Shown here: piece after piece, positions 28,580-38,590 of the stretch
Layout: the number at the start of each line of letters is the position of its first letter
Numbering within the stretch: position 1 is the stretch's first letter
DNA from: an uncultured Clostridia bacterium
Lineage (GTDB): Bacteria; Bacillota; Clostridia; TANB77; CAG-465
DNA: 61,087 bases
Assembly (NCBI GenBank): GCA_944388585.1
Contig: CALXJI010000008.1
Coordinates: forward strand, 1 to 61,087
Direction of reading: 5' to 3'
Made by a program: the position numbers and the translations under genes
Notes under the pieces: generated by a model
Seen by the model: only the letters and a program-made list of their open reading frames with translations
Told to the model about the DNA's origin: nothing
The model's database searches: none

Positions 28580-30013
28580 CTATTTATTTATTATTTCAAG
28601 TAATAATTTATTAACAATTTGTGGATTTGCTTTTCCTTTTGTTTCTTTCATTACCTGTCCTACCATAAATCCAATTGCCTTATCTTTTCCTGCTTTGTAA
28701 TCTGCTACAGACTGTGGATTTGCTTCAACTATTTTTTCTACAATAGCTTTAATTGCATTTTCATCAGAAATCTGTACAAGTCCTTTTTTCTCCACAATAT
28801 CTTTTGCGTTTTCTCCTGTTTCAAACATCTCTTCAAATATTTGCTTAGCAATTTTAGATGAAATAGTTCCTTTATCTATAAGAGAAATAAGACATGCTAA
28901 ATTATCTTCTTTTATTTTAGACTCATTTATCTCTATTTCGCTTTCATTTAGCATTCTTGCAAAATCTCCCATAATCCAGTTTGCCACAGCTTTTGGATTA
29001 TTGCAAATAGCATTTGTGTTTTCAAAAAATGCAGCAGTATATTTTGAAGAAGTTAGAATTTCTGCATCATATTCTGGCAATCCAAATTCTTTTATATATC
29101 TTTCTTTTTTTATGTGTGGCATCTCTGGTAATGAATTTTTAATACTTTCAATATATTCATCACTTAAAATTATAGGTGCAAGATCTGGTTCTGGAAAATA
29201 TCTATAATCTTGCGCATCTTCTTTTGAACGCATAGCATATCCAATTCCTTTTGCATCATCAAATCTTCTAGTTTCCTGATAAATTTTCCCACCATTTTCA
29301 AGTACTTCAATCTGTCTTTGAATTTCAAATTCAATACAGTTATGTATTGCTTTAAAAGAATTTAGATTTTTAGTTTCAGTTCTTGTTCCAAATTCTTTTT
29401 GTCCTACTGGTCTTACAGATAAATTAACATCACATCTTAATGAGCCTTCTTGCATCTTACAATCACATACTTCTAAATATTCCAATATAGATTTTAAAGT
29501 CTGCATATATGCTACTGCTTCTTCTGCACTTCTAATATCTGGCTCAGATACTATTTCTATTAAAGGTACAGCACATCTATTCATATCTACTAAAGTATCT
29601 CCCGTATAAGCATCATGAATTAATTTTCCTGCATCCTCCTCAATATGAATTCTTGTTATTCCTATTGATTTTTTATTTCCACCTACATTTATATCTATAT
29701 GCCCACCTATGCATAAAGGTAAATCATATTGAGATATCTGATATGCTTTTGGCAAATCTGGATAAAAATAATTTTTTCTGTCTTGTTTTGAAAATCTAGA
29801 TATCTCACAATTTGTTGCAAGACCTGCTTTTACTGCATATTCAACAACTTTTTCATTTAATACAGGTAGAGTTCCTGGCATTCCAGTACATATAGGACAA
29901 CAATGAGTGTTGGGATCTGCACCAAAAGAAGTAGTACAATTACAATATATTTTTGTATTAGTTGAAAGTTCAGCGTGAACTTCAAGTCCAATTATTACTT
30001 CGTATTCTTTCAT
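28580..30013 (-). CDS. gatB: Asp-tRNA(Asn)/Glu-tRNA(Gln) amidotransferase subunit B
   Basis: tRNA-binding and kinase subunit that phosphorylates the misacylated Glu or Asp before amidation. 477 residues: N-terminal cradle domain with [21 protein letters not shown], and [19 protein letters not shown], then helical and tail (YqeY-like) domains ending [14 protein letters not shown]. Zinc-site cysteines are kept (YCNC, HCCPIC). Third gene of gatCAB, one base after gatA. Confidence 0.98.
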   Translation of the reverse strand: MKEYEVIIGLEVHAELSTNTKIYCNCTTSFGADPNTHCCPICTGMPGTLPVLNEKVVEYAVKAGLATNCEISRFSKQDRKNYFYPDLPKAYQISQYDLPLCIGGHIDINVGGNKKSIGITRIHIEEDAGKLIHDAYTGDTLVDMNRCAVPLIEIVSEPDIRSAEEAVAYMQTLKSILEYLEVCDCKMQEGSLRCDVNLSVRPVGQKEFGTRTETKNLNSFKAIHNCIEFEIQRQIEVLENGGKIYQETRRFDDAKGIGYAMRSKEDAQDYRYFPEPDLAPIILSDEYIESIKNSLPEMPHIKKERYIKEFGLPEYDAEILTSSKYTAAFFENTNAICNNPKAVANWIMGDFARMLNESEIEINESKIKEDNLACLISLIDKGTISSKIAKQIFEEMFETGENAKDIVEKKGLVQISDENAIKAIVEKIVEANPQSVADYKAGKDKAIGFMVGQVMKETKGKANPQIVNKLLLEIINK

Positions 30014-30014
30014 T

Positions 30015-31487
30015 TTATTCTCCCTCCTCTATTGTTGGCTTTTTATCTACATAAGATGTATTTTTTTCAAAAGTATAAGCTACCTGTAATAGATTTTGCT
30101 CATCAAAAGCTTTAGAAATAAATTGAATTCCTATTGGCATTCCATTTTCTCCAAATCCACCTGGAACTGAAATTCCTGGAAGTCCAGCTATATTTACAGG
30201 CACTGTATAAATATCTTCCAAATACATCTCAAGTGGACTTGCATTGTGAGCTCCGAATTTAAATGATGTGTTAGGAGCAGTTGGTATCATAATTACGTCA
30301 CATTTTTCAAAAGCTTTTTTAAAGTTTTCTACAATAAGTGTTCTTACTTGTTGAGCTCTTTTGTAATATGCATCATAATATCCTGAAGATAATACATATG
30401 TTCCAAGCATTATTCTTCTTTTTACTTCATCTCCAAAGCCTTCTGTTCTTGATTTTACGTATAATTCATCAAGATCATTAAAATCTTTTGCTCTATATCC
30501 ATATCTTATACCATCATATCTTCCAAGATTTGATGAAGCTTCTGCAGTTGCAATTATATAGTATGTTGCTAAAGAATATTTTGCATATTCTAATTTTATT
30601 TCTTCAATCTTTGCTCCAGCTGATTTTAGTGTATCAATAGCACTATCATATGCTTGCTTTACATCTTTACTTATTCCTTCTGTTATAAAATCTGTTGGAA
30701 TTCCTATAATTTTTCCTTTTACATCATTTACTAATGATTTTGTATAATCAATCTTTTCTATATTTGCAGATGTAGTATCAAGAGCATCATGACCAGATAT
30801 AACATTTAGCATAACTGCTGCATCTTCAACATTTTTAGTAAAAGGTCCTATCTGATCAAGTGAGGAAGCAAAAGCTATAAGACCAAATCTAGATATTAAT
30901 CCATATGTTGGCTTAAGTCCTACAACAGAACAATATGATGCTGGTTGCCTTATTGATCCACCTGTATCAGAACCTAATGCTGCAAAAGCCATATCTGATG
31001 ATACAGCAGCAGCACTTCCACCAGAAGATCCACCTGGTACTCTATTTAAATTCCATGGATTTCTTGTTTTTTTAAAATATGATGTCTCTGTAGATGATCC
31101 CATAGCAAATTCATCCATATTAGTTTTTCCAACTATAATAGCACCTGCTTCTTCTAATTTTTTTACTACAGTCGCATCATAAATTGGTGTGAAATTTTCT
31201 AACATTCTAGATGCACATGTTGTTTTAACTCCATTTGTACAGATATTATCTTTTATAGCTATTGGTACTCCACCAAGTACTCCTATATCTTCTCCATTAT
31301 TTAATCTTTTTTGTAGCTCTTCTGCCCTTCTATATGCTAAATCTTTAGTTAAAGTAATATATGCATCAACTTTAGGTTCAATATCTTCAATTCTAGAGTA
31401 GATATCATCTAAAACTTCTTTTATAGTAACTTCTTTATTCTTAATTTTACTAGCTACTTCAGTTAAAGTTAAATCGTATAAACTCAT
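30015..31487 (-). CDS. gatA: Asp-tRNA(Asn)/Glu-tRNA(Gln) amidotransferase subunit A
   Basis: Amidase subunit that releases ammonia from glutamine for the transamidation. 490 residues. The amidase signature is present with the Ser-cisSer-Lys triad: Lys in [17 protein letters not shown] and [12 protein letters not shown]. The ATG at 31487 is preferred (GGGGGAA site, typical MSLYDLT N-terminus); longer readings run back into gatC. Its presence implies that Gln-tRNA and/or Asn-tRNA is made by the indirect route. Confidence 0.98.
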   Translation of the reverse strand: MSLYDLTLTEVASKIKNKEVTIKEVLDDIYSRIEDIEPKVDAYITLTKDLAYRRAEELQKRLNNGEDIGVLGGVPIAIKDNICTNGVKTTCASRMLENFTPIYDATVVKKLEEAGAIIVGKTNMDEFAMGSSTETSYFKKTRNPWNLNRVPGGSSGGSAAAVSSDMAFAALGSDTGGSIRQPASYCSVVGLKPTYGLISRFGLIAFASSLDQIGPFTKNVEDAAVMLNVISGHDALDTTSANIEKIDYTKSLVNDVKGKIIGIPTDFITEGISKDVKQAYDSAIDTLKSAGAKIEEIKLEYAKYSLATYYIIATAEASSNLGRYDGIRYGYRAKDFNDLDELYVKSRTEGFGDEVKRRIMLGTYVLSSGYYDAYYKRAQQVRTLIVENFKKAFEKCDVIMIPTAPNTSFKFGAHNASPLEMYLEDIYTVPVNIAGLPGISVPGGFGENGMPIGIQFISKAFDEQNLLQVAYTFEKNTSYVDKKPTIEEGE

Positions 31488-31501
31488 CTTATTTATTCCC
31501 C

Positions 31502-31789
31502 CTATTCTACTACTTTTGGAACACTTACGCATCCTGCATCTTTACTTGGTGCATTTTTTAATATCTCTTCTCTATCATATGAAGGTTGTACTTCATCTTT
31601 TCTAAATACATTTTTTATATCTAATATATGAGCAGTAGGTTTTATACCCTCCACACTTATATTTGATAATTCATTTGCAAAATCTACAATACTAGATAAC
31701 TCATTAGTATATTTTTCTAATTCTTCTTCTGTTAAATCTAACTTAGATAATTTTGCAATATGTTTTACGTCTTCTTTTGAAACGCTCAT
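31502..31789 (-). CDS. gatC: Asp-tRNA(Asn)/Glu-tRNA(Gln) amidotransferase subunit C
   Basis: Small linker subunit that wraps GatA and GatB together. 95 residues with the family pattern VKHIAKLSKLDLTEEE, a central helix (ELSSIVDFANEL) and the C-terminal VFRKDEV...VPKVVE segment. First gene of the operon, directly behind a consensus promoter and an AAAGGGGG ribosome site. Confidence 0.97.
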   Translation of the reverse strand: MSVSKEDVKHIAKLSKLDLTEEELEKYTNELSSIVDFANELSNISVEGIKPTAHILDIKNVFRKDEVQPSYDREEILKNAPSKDAGCVSVPKVVE

Positions 31790-31817
31790 TTAAAAGCCCC
31801 CTTTACATATATTGATA

Positions 31818-31846
31818 ATTATACTTTAAATGGCCTTATCTGTCAA
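31818..31846 (-). promoter_or_regulatory. Consensus sigma-A promoter of gatCAB
   Basis: TTGACA (31841-31846), 17-bp spacer, TATAAT (31818-31823): a perfect match to consensus. Confidence 0.93.
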
Positions 31847-31885
31847 GCTAAAATACTTGTATACATGCACTTTTGACTCATTTCT

Positions 31886-31925
31886 AAAAAAAAATAATTA
31901 ACATTTCATAGTTAATTATTTTTCT
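31886..31925 (-). terminator. Terminator after the FUSC-like gene
   Basis: AATAATTAAC pairs with GTTAATTATT, with A/T runs on both sides; it overlaps the stop codon. Confidence 0.8.
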
Positions 31926-32434
31926 TTTACGATACTTATTTTAGAATTTCTTTTTTGTTTTGGCGTATATAAATTAACAAGCATTGCAACTATACTTGCA
32001 ACTATAGTATTTGCCATTACATATATTGGATAAAACCATCCACTTGAAGGCTCTTCATCTAAAGTAATAGCTAAAAATACATAACATGCTATAAGTATAA
32101 ACTCAGATCTATTTATTAATTTACTGCAAAAATACAATATTAAAAAAATTCCTAATGGTATTAATATAATATTTACTATTTGAGACGTATTTATAAAACT
32201 TATCGCCATAGCTATTGTTCCTATAATTCCTCCAACTACAGTTGCAGATATTCTATTTTTTACTTCTTTAAATGTTTTAGCAACATCTGCTTGAATAGCT
32301 AAAACAGCAACAATTGTCATTTCATAAGGCTGAAGTATTCCATTGCTAAATGTTCCTATAACCATTACTATTAAAACTGCTATTACTGTTTTTATTATTC
32401 TAAGTCCTGGTGCTTCTATATTTACCTTTTTCAT
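31916..32434 (-). CDS. Aromatic acid exporter / FUSC-like membrane protein
   Basis: 172 residues with about five hydrophobic helices. The N-terminal part (LRIIKTVIAVLIV, then QADVAKTFKEVKNRISAT.VGG) resembles the ArAE_1/DUF939 half of FUSC-type putative exporters; the large cytoplasmic half found in longer members is missing, so this is a short form. ATG at 32434 follows GAGGGATT; a longer reading would overlap the promoter. Substrate unknown. Confidence 0.75.
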   Translation of the reverse strand: MKKVNIEAPGLRIIKTVIAVLIVMVIGTFSNGILQPYEMTIVAVLAIQADVAKTFKEVKNRISATVVGGIIGTIAMAISFINTSQIVNIILIPLGIFLILYFCSKLINRSEFILIACYVFLAITLDEEPSSGWFYPIYVMANTIVASIVAMLVNLYTPKQKRNSKISIVKEK

Positions 32435-32450
32435 ATAATCCCTCACAAAA

Positions 32451-32478
32451 ATAGTATCATAAAAAAAACTTTTATTCA
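32451..32478 (-). promoter_or_regulatory. Promoter of the FUSC-like gene
   Basis: TTGAAT (32473-32478), 16-bp spacer, TACTAT (32451-32456). Confidence 0.65.
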
Positions 32479-32504
32479 ATATTATTATTTACAAAATATT
32501 ACAA

Positions 32505-32543
32505 ATATATAAAAATGGAGACAGATCAACGGGATCCATCTCC
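32505..32543 (-). terminator. Terminator between kinase gene and FUSC-like gene
   Basis: On the minus strand GGAGATGGATC pairs with GATCTGTCTCC (11 pairs including G-U) around CCGTT, followed by ATTTTTATAT. It ends either the two-component transcript or a small transcript from the preceding gap. Confidence 0.8.
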
Positions 32544-32915
32544 TAAAATCAAGTTTATATATGAAAAAACCTATTTATATTATTTGTTTCTTTTCGTTCA
32601 TTTTTATTATTTTTTGTATAGGAATTGTTTTTTTATAATTTTTCTATAATTATGGATAACTGTAAATTTTTAAGCTTAAATTTACCAAACTCCTTTTATC
32701 ATATATCACCTCATTTCTTATTACACCACTATTATAATAGTTAAATGTGTCAATAATATGTAATTAATGTTAAAGTATTATGAAGTTTAAATTATTTGTA
32801 TTTTTGTTAGAGATTAGTTTAATACTATAATAATCTAACTTCTTAGCTATATTATACATATCAATTGTGAAAAATGTATGATATATAAATGAAATACAAG
32901 AAAAAACATATTCTT
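32544..32915 (-). other. Gene-free gap with a leader-like mini-ORF; possible sRNA or 3' UTR
   Basis: No ordinary gene fits here. On the minus strand GAGGTGAT precedes a 6-codon ORF (MIKGVW, 32682-32702), then an AAATTTAAGC inverted repeat, then AT-rich sequence and the terminator at 32505-32543. A 14-bp palindrome ACTATTATAATAGT (32728-32741) sits just downstream of a TTGACA on the minus strand, but spacing does not make a normal promoter. Most of the rest is low-complexity AT sequence. Confidence 0.4.
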
Positions 32916-34403
32916 CTATTCCTTTTTATTTTTCTCACTATTCATTTCTTTTTTTGATATTCTCTCTAAATCAAACCAAAAATTACTTCCTTTTCCTTCG
33001 GTTGATTCAACACCAAAATTTGATTTATGCTTTAACAATATATTCTTTACTATTGAAAGTCCAAGTCCACTACCTTGAACATTTCTAGTAAATGATTCAC
33101 TTGCCTTATAATATCTATCCCATATATGTTTTAAATCTTCTTTTGATATTCCAACTCCATCATCAATTACTTCTACTTTTACTCTTTTTTGGGTAGCAGT
33201 AACTTTTACATTAATATTTCTTTTTCCTTCTCCACTATGTTTTATAGCATTTATAACTAAATTATATAATACTTGCTCTATTTTTGTTCTATCAGCATAT
33301 ACATATATATCGTTCGGTATTGTATATTCTATAACATGTTCTGTTTCCATACTAGATAGCTTTATTCTATCAATTAAAGATGAAGCAACTTGAGAAAAAT
33401 TAAATTTTTCTTTATTTATAGTTATAATTCCAGATTCAATTTTAGATAAATCCATCATATCATTTACAAGTCTTGTTAGTCTATCTGTTTCATCTATAAT
33501 TACCTTTAAATGCGCCTCTCTTTTTTCTTTGTTGTCTCCAGATAAGTCTCTTATCATTTCTGAGTATGCTTTAATCATTGTAAGAGGTGTTTTTAAATCA
33601 TGTGATACATTAGCCATAAGCTCTCTTCTTATTTCATCAGTTCGCTCTAAAGAATTAGTAGCTCCATTTAATGTATCTGCAAGTTCATCTAATTCCTCAT
33701 ATCCACATTTTTCAAATACAACATTATAATCACCTTTTTCAAGCTTTTTGGCAGCCTCATTCATTTTCTTTATAGGTCTTGATATTCTCTTTGACATAAA
33801 TAAAGAAATTACTGTAGAAATAACAAGTGATATTATTGTTATATATATCAATTGGTTACGTATTACATTAGACGTAGCATCAATTGGATCTATTGACATT
33901 ATTATAACATAACAATAATCTGTATCTGGAATATCTTTTCCATATACATAAATCTGAGTTTTTAGCTTATCTACATTTAAAGTATATGATACTCTTTTAT
34001 TCGGACTTTTATAAATATTTTCAACTATTTCACTTAAATCTATTGAAACATTCCTTCCAGGCATTTGTGCAAGATAAGTAGTTTCATTTTGATTATAATA
34101 TGATATTGCAGATGTAGTATTGGTATAAAAAATATCTCCATCATCAGTTAAAATATATATAGAAGCTGAATTTCTATATGCTGTTTTATCTATTTGATCC
34201 TTGTAATCTAAAGCATTCTTAAAAATATTTTCTATTTCAGTTCCTATTTGAGCTGTTTCTGTCTTTTTCATAGAACTATAATATGTCTGCAAAAAAACTA
34301 CTTGCATAAACCATAAAAGAACAAATATTATAATAGCTAAACATATAAAATACAGCCATAACATAAAAGTTAATGATTTTGAGTTAAATTTTCTACTCTT
34401 CAA
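32916..34403 (-). CDS. Sensor histidine kinase
   Basis: Membrane sensor of a two-component pair. 495 residues: transmembrane helix (13-37), extracellular sensor domain (about 38-183), second helix (about 184-205), HAMP (206-258), HisKA with phospho-His268 in NVSHDLKTPL, and an ATPase domain with N, G1 (DDGVGI), F and G2 (GSGLGLSIV) boxes. Architecture fits PhoR/WalK-like kinases without a PAS domain. Its start overlaps the end of the response-regulator gene by 11 bases, so the two are translated together. The stimulus is unknown. Confidence 0.95.
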   Translation of the reverse strand: MKSRKFNSKSLTFMLWLYFICLAIIIFVLLWFMQVVFLQTYYSSMKKTETAQIGTEIENIFKNALDYKDQIDKTAYRNSASIYILTDDGDIFYTNTTSAISYYNQNETTYLAQMPGRNVSIDLSEIVENIYKSPNKRVSYTLNVDKLKTQIYVYGKDIPDTDYCYVIIMSIDPIDATSNVIRNQLIYITIISLVISTVISLFMSKRISRPIKKMNEAAKKLEKGDYNVVFEKCGYEELDELADTLNGATNSLERTDEIRRELMANVSHDLKTPLTMIKAYSEMIRDLSGDNKEKREAHLKVIIDETDRLTRLVNDMMDLSKIESGIITINKEKFNFSQVASSLIDRIKLSSMETEHVIEYTIPNDIYVYADRTKIEQVLYNLVINAIKHSGEGKRNINVKVTATQKRVKVEVIDDGVGISKEDLKHIWDRYYKASESFTRNVQGSGLGLSIVKNILLKHKSNFGVESTEGKGSNFWFDLERISKKEMNSEKNKKE

Positions 34404-35067
34404 ATTTATACCCCATTCCTCTTACTGTAACAATTTTATCTCTGTATTTTCCTAAATTATTTCTTAGCATTTTTACATGTGTATCAACTGTCCTATCTTC
34501 TCCAAAGAAATCATACCCCCAAACTTCATTTAATATTTTTTCTCTAGATAATGCAATATTTTTATTTATTATAAAATATTGCAATAATTCATATTCTTTA
34601 GGAGTTAGATCTTTTTTAACACCATCAACATACACATTTCTACCCAACATGTCAACTTCTAATCCTTCCAAGACATATTTATCTTGTAACACATTTTGTC
34701 CTGACATAGATTTACTTCTATTTATAACTGCATTTATTCTTGCCATTAATTCTTTAGGACTAAAAGGTTTTACAACATAATCATCTATTCCTATTTCAAA
34801 TCCAAAAAGTTTATCATATTCCTCACTTCTTGCTGAAAGCATTATTACTGGAATATTTTTAGTTTTTCTTATTTCTTTTATTGAAGAAAATCCATCAAGT
34901 TTTGGCATCATTATATCCATAATAATTATATCATAATTATTATCTTTACATTTTGCAATAGCTTCCATTCCATCACATGCTTCATCAATTTCATATCCTT
35001 CAAATTCTGCATATTCTTTAATTACATTTCTAATTTTTTCTTCGTCATCAACAACTAATACTCTCAT
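34393..35067 (-). CDS. OmpR/PhoB-family response regulator
   Basis: 224 residues. Receiver domain with acidic pocket (VVDDEE), phospho-Asp51 (IIMDIMMPKLDG), the VIMLSAR switch and Lys in VVKPFSP; then a winged-helix DNA-binding domain (LTPKEYELL, ILNEVWGYDFFGEDRTVDTHVKMLR, RGMGYKFEE). First gene of the pair with the kinase at 32916. Ribosome site GGTGGG. A TATAAT lies upstream near 35105, without a good -35 box. Confidence 0.96.
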   Translation of the reverse strand: MRVLVVDDEEKIRNVIKEYAEFEGYEIDEACDGMEAIAKCKDNNYDIIIMDIMMPKLDGFSSIKEIRKTKNIPVIMLSARSEEYDKLFGFEIGIDDYVVKPFSPKELMARINAVINRSKSMSGQNVLQDKYVLEGLEVDMLGRNVYVDGVKKDLTPKEYELLQYFIINKNIALSREKILNEVWGYDFFGEDRTVDTHVKMLRNNLGKYRDKIVTVRGMGYKFEE

Positions 35068-35178
35068 ATTTTCCCACCTTTATCATCACAATTTAACATA
35101 ACATTATACTAACATATATATGTGATAAATTTATGATATGTTTATAAAATTATATCATATAGTTCTCTATTTTAAAAG

Positions 35179-35217
35179 AAAAAAATATCCAAGTTTTACT
35201 GCTTAGATATTTTTTTA
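35179..35217 (-). terminator. Terminator after the 88-residue hypothetical gene
   Basis: ATATC.AAG pairs with CTT.GATAT, with A/T runs on both sides. Confidence 0.75.
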
Positions 35218-35253
35218 TTTAAACTTTTTATTATAATTTTCATACTAATTCTC

Positions 35254-35520
35254 CTATAACTTTATTTTAAATTTCTTTTTTAATATTTTATATAATTCTT
35301 TAACCTTTATATTATCCGTTATAAATATAGTCATAGGAAAATAATCATAAACTATACAATATGTACCATTTTTTACATTAGTTTCATTTGTCAAGAAATT
35401 TATTTTTTCTCCATCTGTAATGAAATGATTTGAATCTAAATTTATATTCATAGTCTCTAATCTATATACTTTTATTTCATTATCCTTTGCTTTTTTTATA
35501 AATTTGTCTAATTGATTCAT
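35254..35520 (-). CDS. Small hypothetical protein
   Basis: 88 residues, soluble and basic at the ends (FIKKAKDNEI and KKKFKIKL). The middle has short strands (TYCIVYDYFPMTIFITD). No motif recognised. It stands alone between ackA and the response regulator with its own terminator and a GGGAGG-type ribosome site. Confidence 0.6.
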   Translation of the reverse strand: MNQLDKFIKKAKDNEIKVYRLETMNINLDSNHFITDGEKINFLTNETNVKNGTYCIVYDYFPMTIFITDNIKVKELYKILKKKFKIKL

Positions 35521-35614
35521 AATTATATTCCTCCCTTTAATCTACATATTAATGTATTTTTTTACATTTTTTTCCTTAGAATTATACCATTATATCTTAA
35601 GAATTTCAAATCAA

Positions 35615-36811
35615 TTATATATTCTTAACAATTTCATATGTATCTCTAGCTATCATAAGCTCTTCATTGGTTGGTACAACATATAATTTTACTTTTGAAT
35701 CATCTGAACTTATTAAAGCTTCACATGCTCTTACATTATTTCTATTCTTATCAAGTTTTATTCCTAAAAATTCTAAATATTTGCATATTCTTTCTCTTGC
35801 CTCTATTCCTTTTTCACCAACACCACCACTAAATGTTATAACATCTAATCCTTGTAGGGGTACCATATACGAAACTATAGTCTGTGCTATTTTATATGCT
35901 TGTGTATCTAAAGCAAGTATAGATCTTTCATCTCCTTGCTTATATTCTTTTTCTATGTCTCTATAATCTTCTGATACGCCAGATACTCCCCATGCTCCAG
36001 AATTTTTATTTAGCATTACTTCTATTTCATTGGTATCTAAATTTTCTAAATTCATAATATATGGAATTATTGCAGGATCTATATCTCCACTTCTTGTAGC
36101 CATAGGAATTCCAGCTGTTGGTGTAAGTCCCATTGTTGTATCCACAGATTTTCCAGAGTCTATTGCACAAATTGATGCACCTTGTCCTAAATGGCAATTA
36201 ATTATTTTTAAATCTTTTATATCTTTATTTAAAATTTGAGCAATTCTATTAGATACGTACATATGACTTGTTCCATGAAATCCATATTTTCTAATTTTAT
36301 ACTTTTCATAATATTTATATGGTATTTGATATATATATGCAGTTGGAGGTAAACTTTGGTGAAAAGCAGTATCAAAAACAGCAACCATAGGTTTATCTTT
36401 CATTACCTTTCTTGTTGCTTTTATACCAGCAAGACCTTCTGGATTATGAAGTGGTGCAAGCGGTATACATTTTTTAATCTCATCAATTACTTCATCTGTT
36501 ATAAGAACAGATTTATTGTATTTTTCTCCTCCATGAACTATTCTATGCCCCACAGCACCTATTTCTTCTAATGTAGATATAAGACTATATTTCGGATCCT
36601 GTAATAATTTTAAAACAGTCTTTATAGCCTCTTCATAACTTCTTGCCGCCTTTTCAATTTCATATTTTTCACCTTTTATATTGAATCTTAAACAAGATCT
36701 TTTTCCACCTATTCTTTCATAATTTCCTTTTATCATTCTTTCTTCATTTTCCATATCAATAAGTTGAAATTTTAAAGATGAGCTTCCACAATTTAAAACT
36801 AATACTTTCAT
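35615..36811 (-). CDS. ackA: Acetate kinase
   Basis: Makes ATP and acetate from acetyl phosphate in fermentation. 398 residues; ASKHA-fold signatures LVLNCGSSSLKFQL, VFDTAFHQS, RKYGFHGTSHMYV, TRSGDIDPAI and ITFSGGVGEKG, with the catalytic His/Arg regions intact. Phosphotransacetylase is not adjacent. It has its own promoter (36841-36869) and AAGGAGTGAT ribosome site. Confidence 0.98.
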   Translation of the reverse strand: MKVLVLNCGSSSLKFQLIDMENEERMIKGNYERIGGKRSCLRFNIKGEKYEIEKAARSYEEAIKTVLKLLQDPKYSLISTLEEIGAVGHRIVHGGEKYNKSVLITDEVIDEIKKCIPLAPLHNPEGLAGIKATRKVMKDKPMVAVFDTAFHQSLPPTAYIYQIPYKYYEKYKIRKYGFHGTSHMYVSNRIAQILNKDIKDLKIINCHLGQGASICAIDSGKSVDTTMGLTPTAGIPMATRSGDIDPAIIPYIMNLENLDTNEIEVMLNKNSGAWGVSGVSEDYRDIEKEYKQGDERSILALDTQAYKIAQTIVSYMVPLQGLDVITFSGGVGEKGIEARERICKYLEFLGIKLDKNRNNVRACEALISSDDSKVKLYVVPTNEELMIARDTYEIVKNI

Positions 36812-36840
36812 TTAAATCACTCCTTATAAGTTGATATATT

Positions 36841-36869
36841 ATTATATCATCTAAAAATATTGTTGTAAA
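36841..36869 (-). promoter_or_regulatory. Sigma-A promoter of ackA
   Basis: TTTACA (36864-36869), 17-bp spacer, TATAAT (36841-36846). Confidence 0.85.
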
Positions 36870-36888
36870 TATTTTTATAATAATAACA

Positions 36889-36918
36889 AAAAAAATACTA
36901 GCTATTTATATAGCTAGT
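36889..36918 (-). terminator. Terminator before ackA
   Basis: ACTAGCTAT pairs with ATAGCTAGT and is followed by T-rich sequence on the minus strand; it ends the nucleotidase operon. Confidence 0.85.
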
Positions 36919-36924
36919 GAATAA

Positions 36925-37491
36925 TTATCCAAGTAAAATTTTTTCTATTTCTTTCCATCCTTTTACTCTTTTTATATTTGCTTTATTTAAAGCTTTATCA
37001 TCAATATTTTGATTATGATATGCATCATATAATAATTTAATTTTTACATTTCCTTGCAAATGTTGAATTCTGTCATCAATTTGTACATCAGCATTAAATA
37101 GATTTTTAGAATTTGTAAATATAAATTTTCTAGGATCTAAAAAAGGGAATTCTTTTATTAAATAATTAAATTTATCCATATAAAGTTTTCCAGACCTTAA
37201 TTCTATTCCAAACATCACACATGCTGTACAAATATATATATCATATTTTGATGTAAGATTTTTTAATACTTCTTTTACATTATCCATTAAAATTGCATCA
37301 TCATATCCATTATGTTGTAAATAAAAATTATAAAACTCCTCCTTTTTTTCCTGAGGTCCTATAACATCATCTATAATATATTCTGTAAAATCTTTTTCTT
37401 TATAATTCGTATTTAAAAATTTGTTTAATATTGTCAAAAATCCAGGATAGCATATAACATAATCTAAATCGACTAATAATTTCTTTTTCAT
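36925..37491 (-). CDS. 5'(3')-deoxyribonucleotidase-like HAD phosphatase
   Basis: 188 residues of the HAD superfamily, NT5C type. Motif I is LVDLDYVI (nucleophile and acid Asp), motif II lies in ICTACV, and motif III/IV in NADVQIDDRIQHL. Proteins of this family dephosphorylate deoxynucleoside monophosphates; the bacterial members are poorly characterised. It follows an unknown gene by 12 bases in the same operon. Confidence 0.85.
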   Translation of the reverse strand: MKKKLLVDLDYVICYPGFLTILNKFLNTNYKEKDFTEYIIDDVIGPQEKKEEFYNFYLQHNGYDDAILMDNVKEVLKNLTSKYDIYICTACVMFGIELRSGKLYMDKFNYLIKEFPFLDPRKFIFTNSKNLFNADVQIDDRIQHLQGNVKIKLLYDAYHNQNIDDKALNKANIKRVKGWKEIEKILLG

Positions 37492-37503
37492 AATATTACC
37501 TCC

Positions 37504-38460
37504 CTATATTAACCCACAATCAAGCTTTATGTCAGGATTATATAATGTATTACTTGTACTCAATAATGATTCTATTATATCATATCTTGTATTCTCATCA
37601 AAAGAATCAAATACTCTTTCATAAAATAAATAGCTTATATATCTATATATTTCTATCTCTGTTTTATATTTAAATATTAAGTATTTAGTATATGAATCAC
37701 TATTTTCCATAATGATTGCAAATAGACTTATTTTCTTTACATATTCTTCTGGAATTATTGAAAACACATATTCAAAATTATTTTTCCTTTTATTTATAAC
37801 TAATTCTGATATACTACTTTTACCTATTTTTAATAGTGTTTTTAAGAATTTAGATCTTTTTTTAAAAATATTATTATAATTAGTTACAAACGAAGAAATT
37901 AGATCCGAGCTTGCATAATCTATATAACTACACCACTTATCTAATATACTTTTTCTAAAACCGCCTATATTGGGTAGTTTATTTCCTCCAAAATCTGTAA
38001 GCATTGTATATTCAAAGTTTCTATTTTTCTTTATAGCATTTTCTAATATTTTATAATTTTCAAATACTTTATTTTCATCTTTACTTATGTACTCTTCAAT
38101 TAAAAAAGCAAGTGCTTTTGTAAGTACTCTACTATCACAAGATGAAACTGTTTCTTCCCACATTATAATTTTTTTATCACATCTATTATTATACATTATG
38201 CTATCAATTCCAAAGTCTATATATCCATATGAATGAATTTGCCTATCTATATCATTTGCCACATTATCTGAAGAAGTAATAACCTTCTCTGTTTTTATTT
38301 TTAAATTCTTACTTTTTAAGTCATTTACTATCTTTTCAATATTCTTCTTACTATATATGCTGTTTGCATTTTTCATACAAATTAAAACTTGCCTTAAAGG
38401 CTCTCTTAATCTTTGATCAACATTATCTAAAAGTTCTATATTAATGTCTTCAAAATACAT
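37504..38460 (-). CDS. Hypothetical protein paired with the nucleotidase
   Basis: 318 residues, soluble, mostly helical by appearance, rich in Lys, Ile, Asp and Ser. Only weak landmarks: KIIMWEETVSSCDSRV in the middle and a Lys-rich stretch near 215-230. No membrane segment, no known domain recognised. AGGAGGTGAT ribosome site and a near-perfect promoter, so it should be well expressed together with the nucleotidase. Confidence 0.7.
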   Translation of the reverse strand: MYFEDINIELLDNVDQRLREPLRQVLICMKNANSIYSKKNIEKIVNDLKSKNLKIKTEKVITSSDNVANDIDRQIHSYGYIDFGIDSIMYNNRCDKKIIMWEETVSSCDSRVLTKALAFLIEEYISKDENKVFENYKILENAIKKNRNFEYTMLTDFGGNKLPNIGGFRKSILDKWCSYIDYASSDLISSFVTNYNNIFKKRSKFLKTLLKIGKSSISELVINKRKNNFEYVFSIIPEEYVKKISLFAIIMENSDSYTKYLIFKYKTEIEIYRYISYLFYERVFDSFDENTRYDIIESLLSTSNTLYNPDIKLDCGLI

Positions 38461-38516
38461 TAAATCACCTCCTAAAATTTAATTAAATTTTACTATTACA
38501 ATTTTCAACAAGCACT

Positions 38517-38545
38517 ATTATATCATTATGTTAATCACATGTCAA
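38517..38545 (-). promoter_or_regulatory. Consensus sigma-A promoter
   Basis: TTGACA (38540-38545), 17-bp spacer, TATAAT (38517-38522), upstream of the gene at 37504-38460. Confidence 0.9.
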
Positions 38546-38559
38546 TTAAATATGACAGC

Positions 38560-38590
38560 AAAAAGACTCGTAAATTTTACGAATCTTTTT
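38560..38590 (-). terminator. Terminator after the frameshifted gene
   Basis: AAAGATTCGTAAA pairs with TTTACGAGTCTTT (one G-U pair), followed by T's on the minus strand; it overlaps the stop codon. Confidence 0.82.

Noticed and set aside
32728..32757. Strong promoter from TTGACA plus TATAAT in the 32.5-32.9 kb gap
   Set aside because: The spacing between the two boxes is only 11 bp, which does not fit sigma-A promoters.
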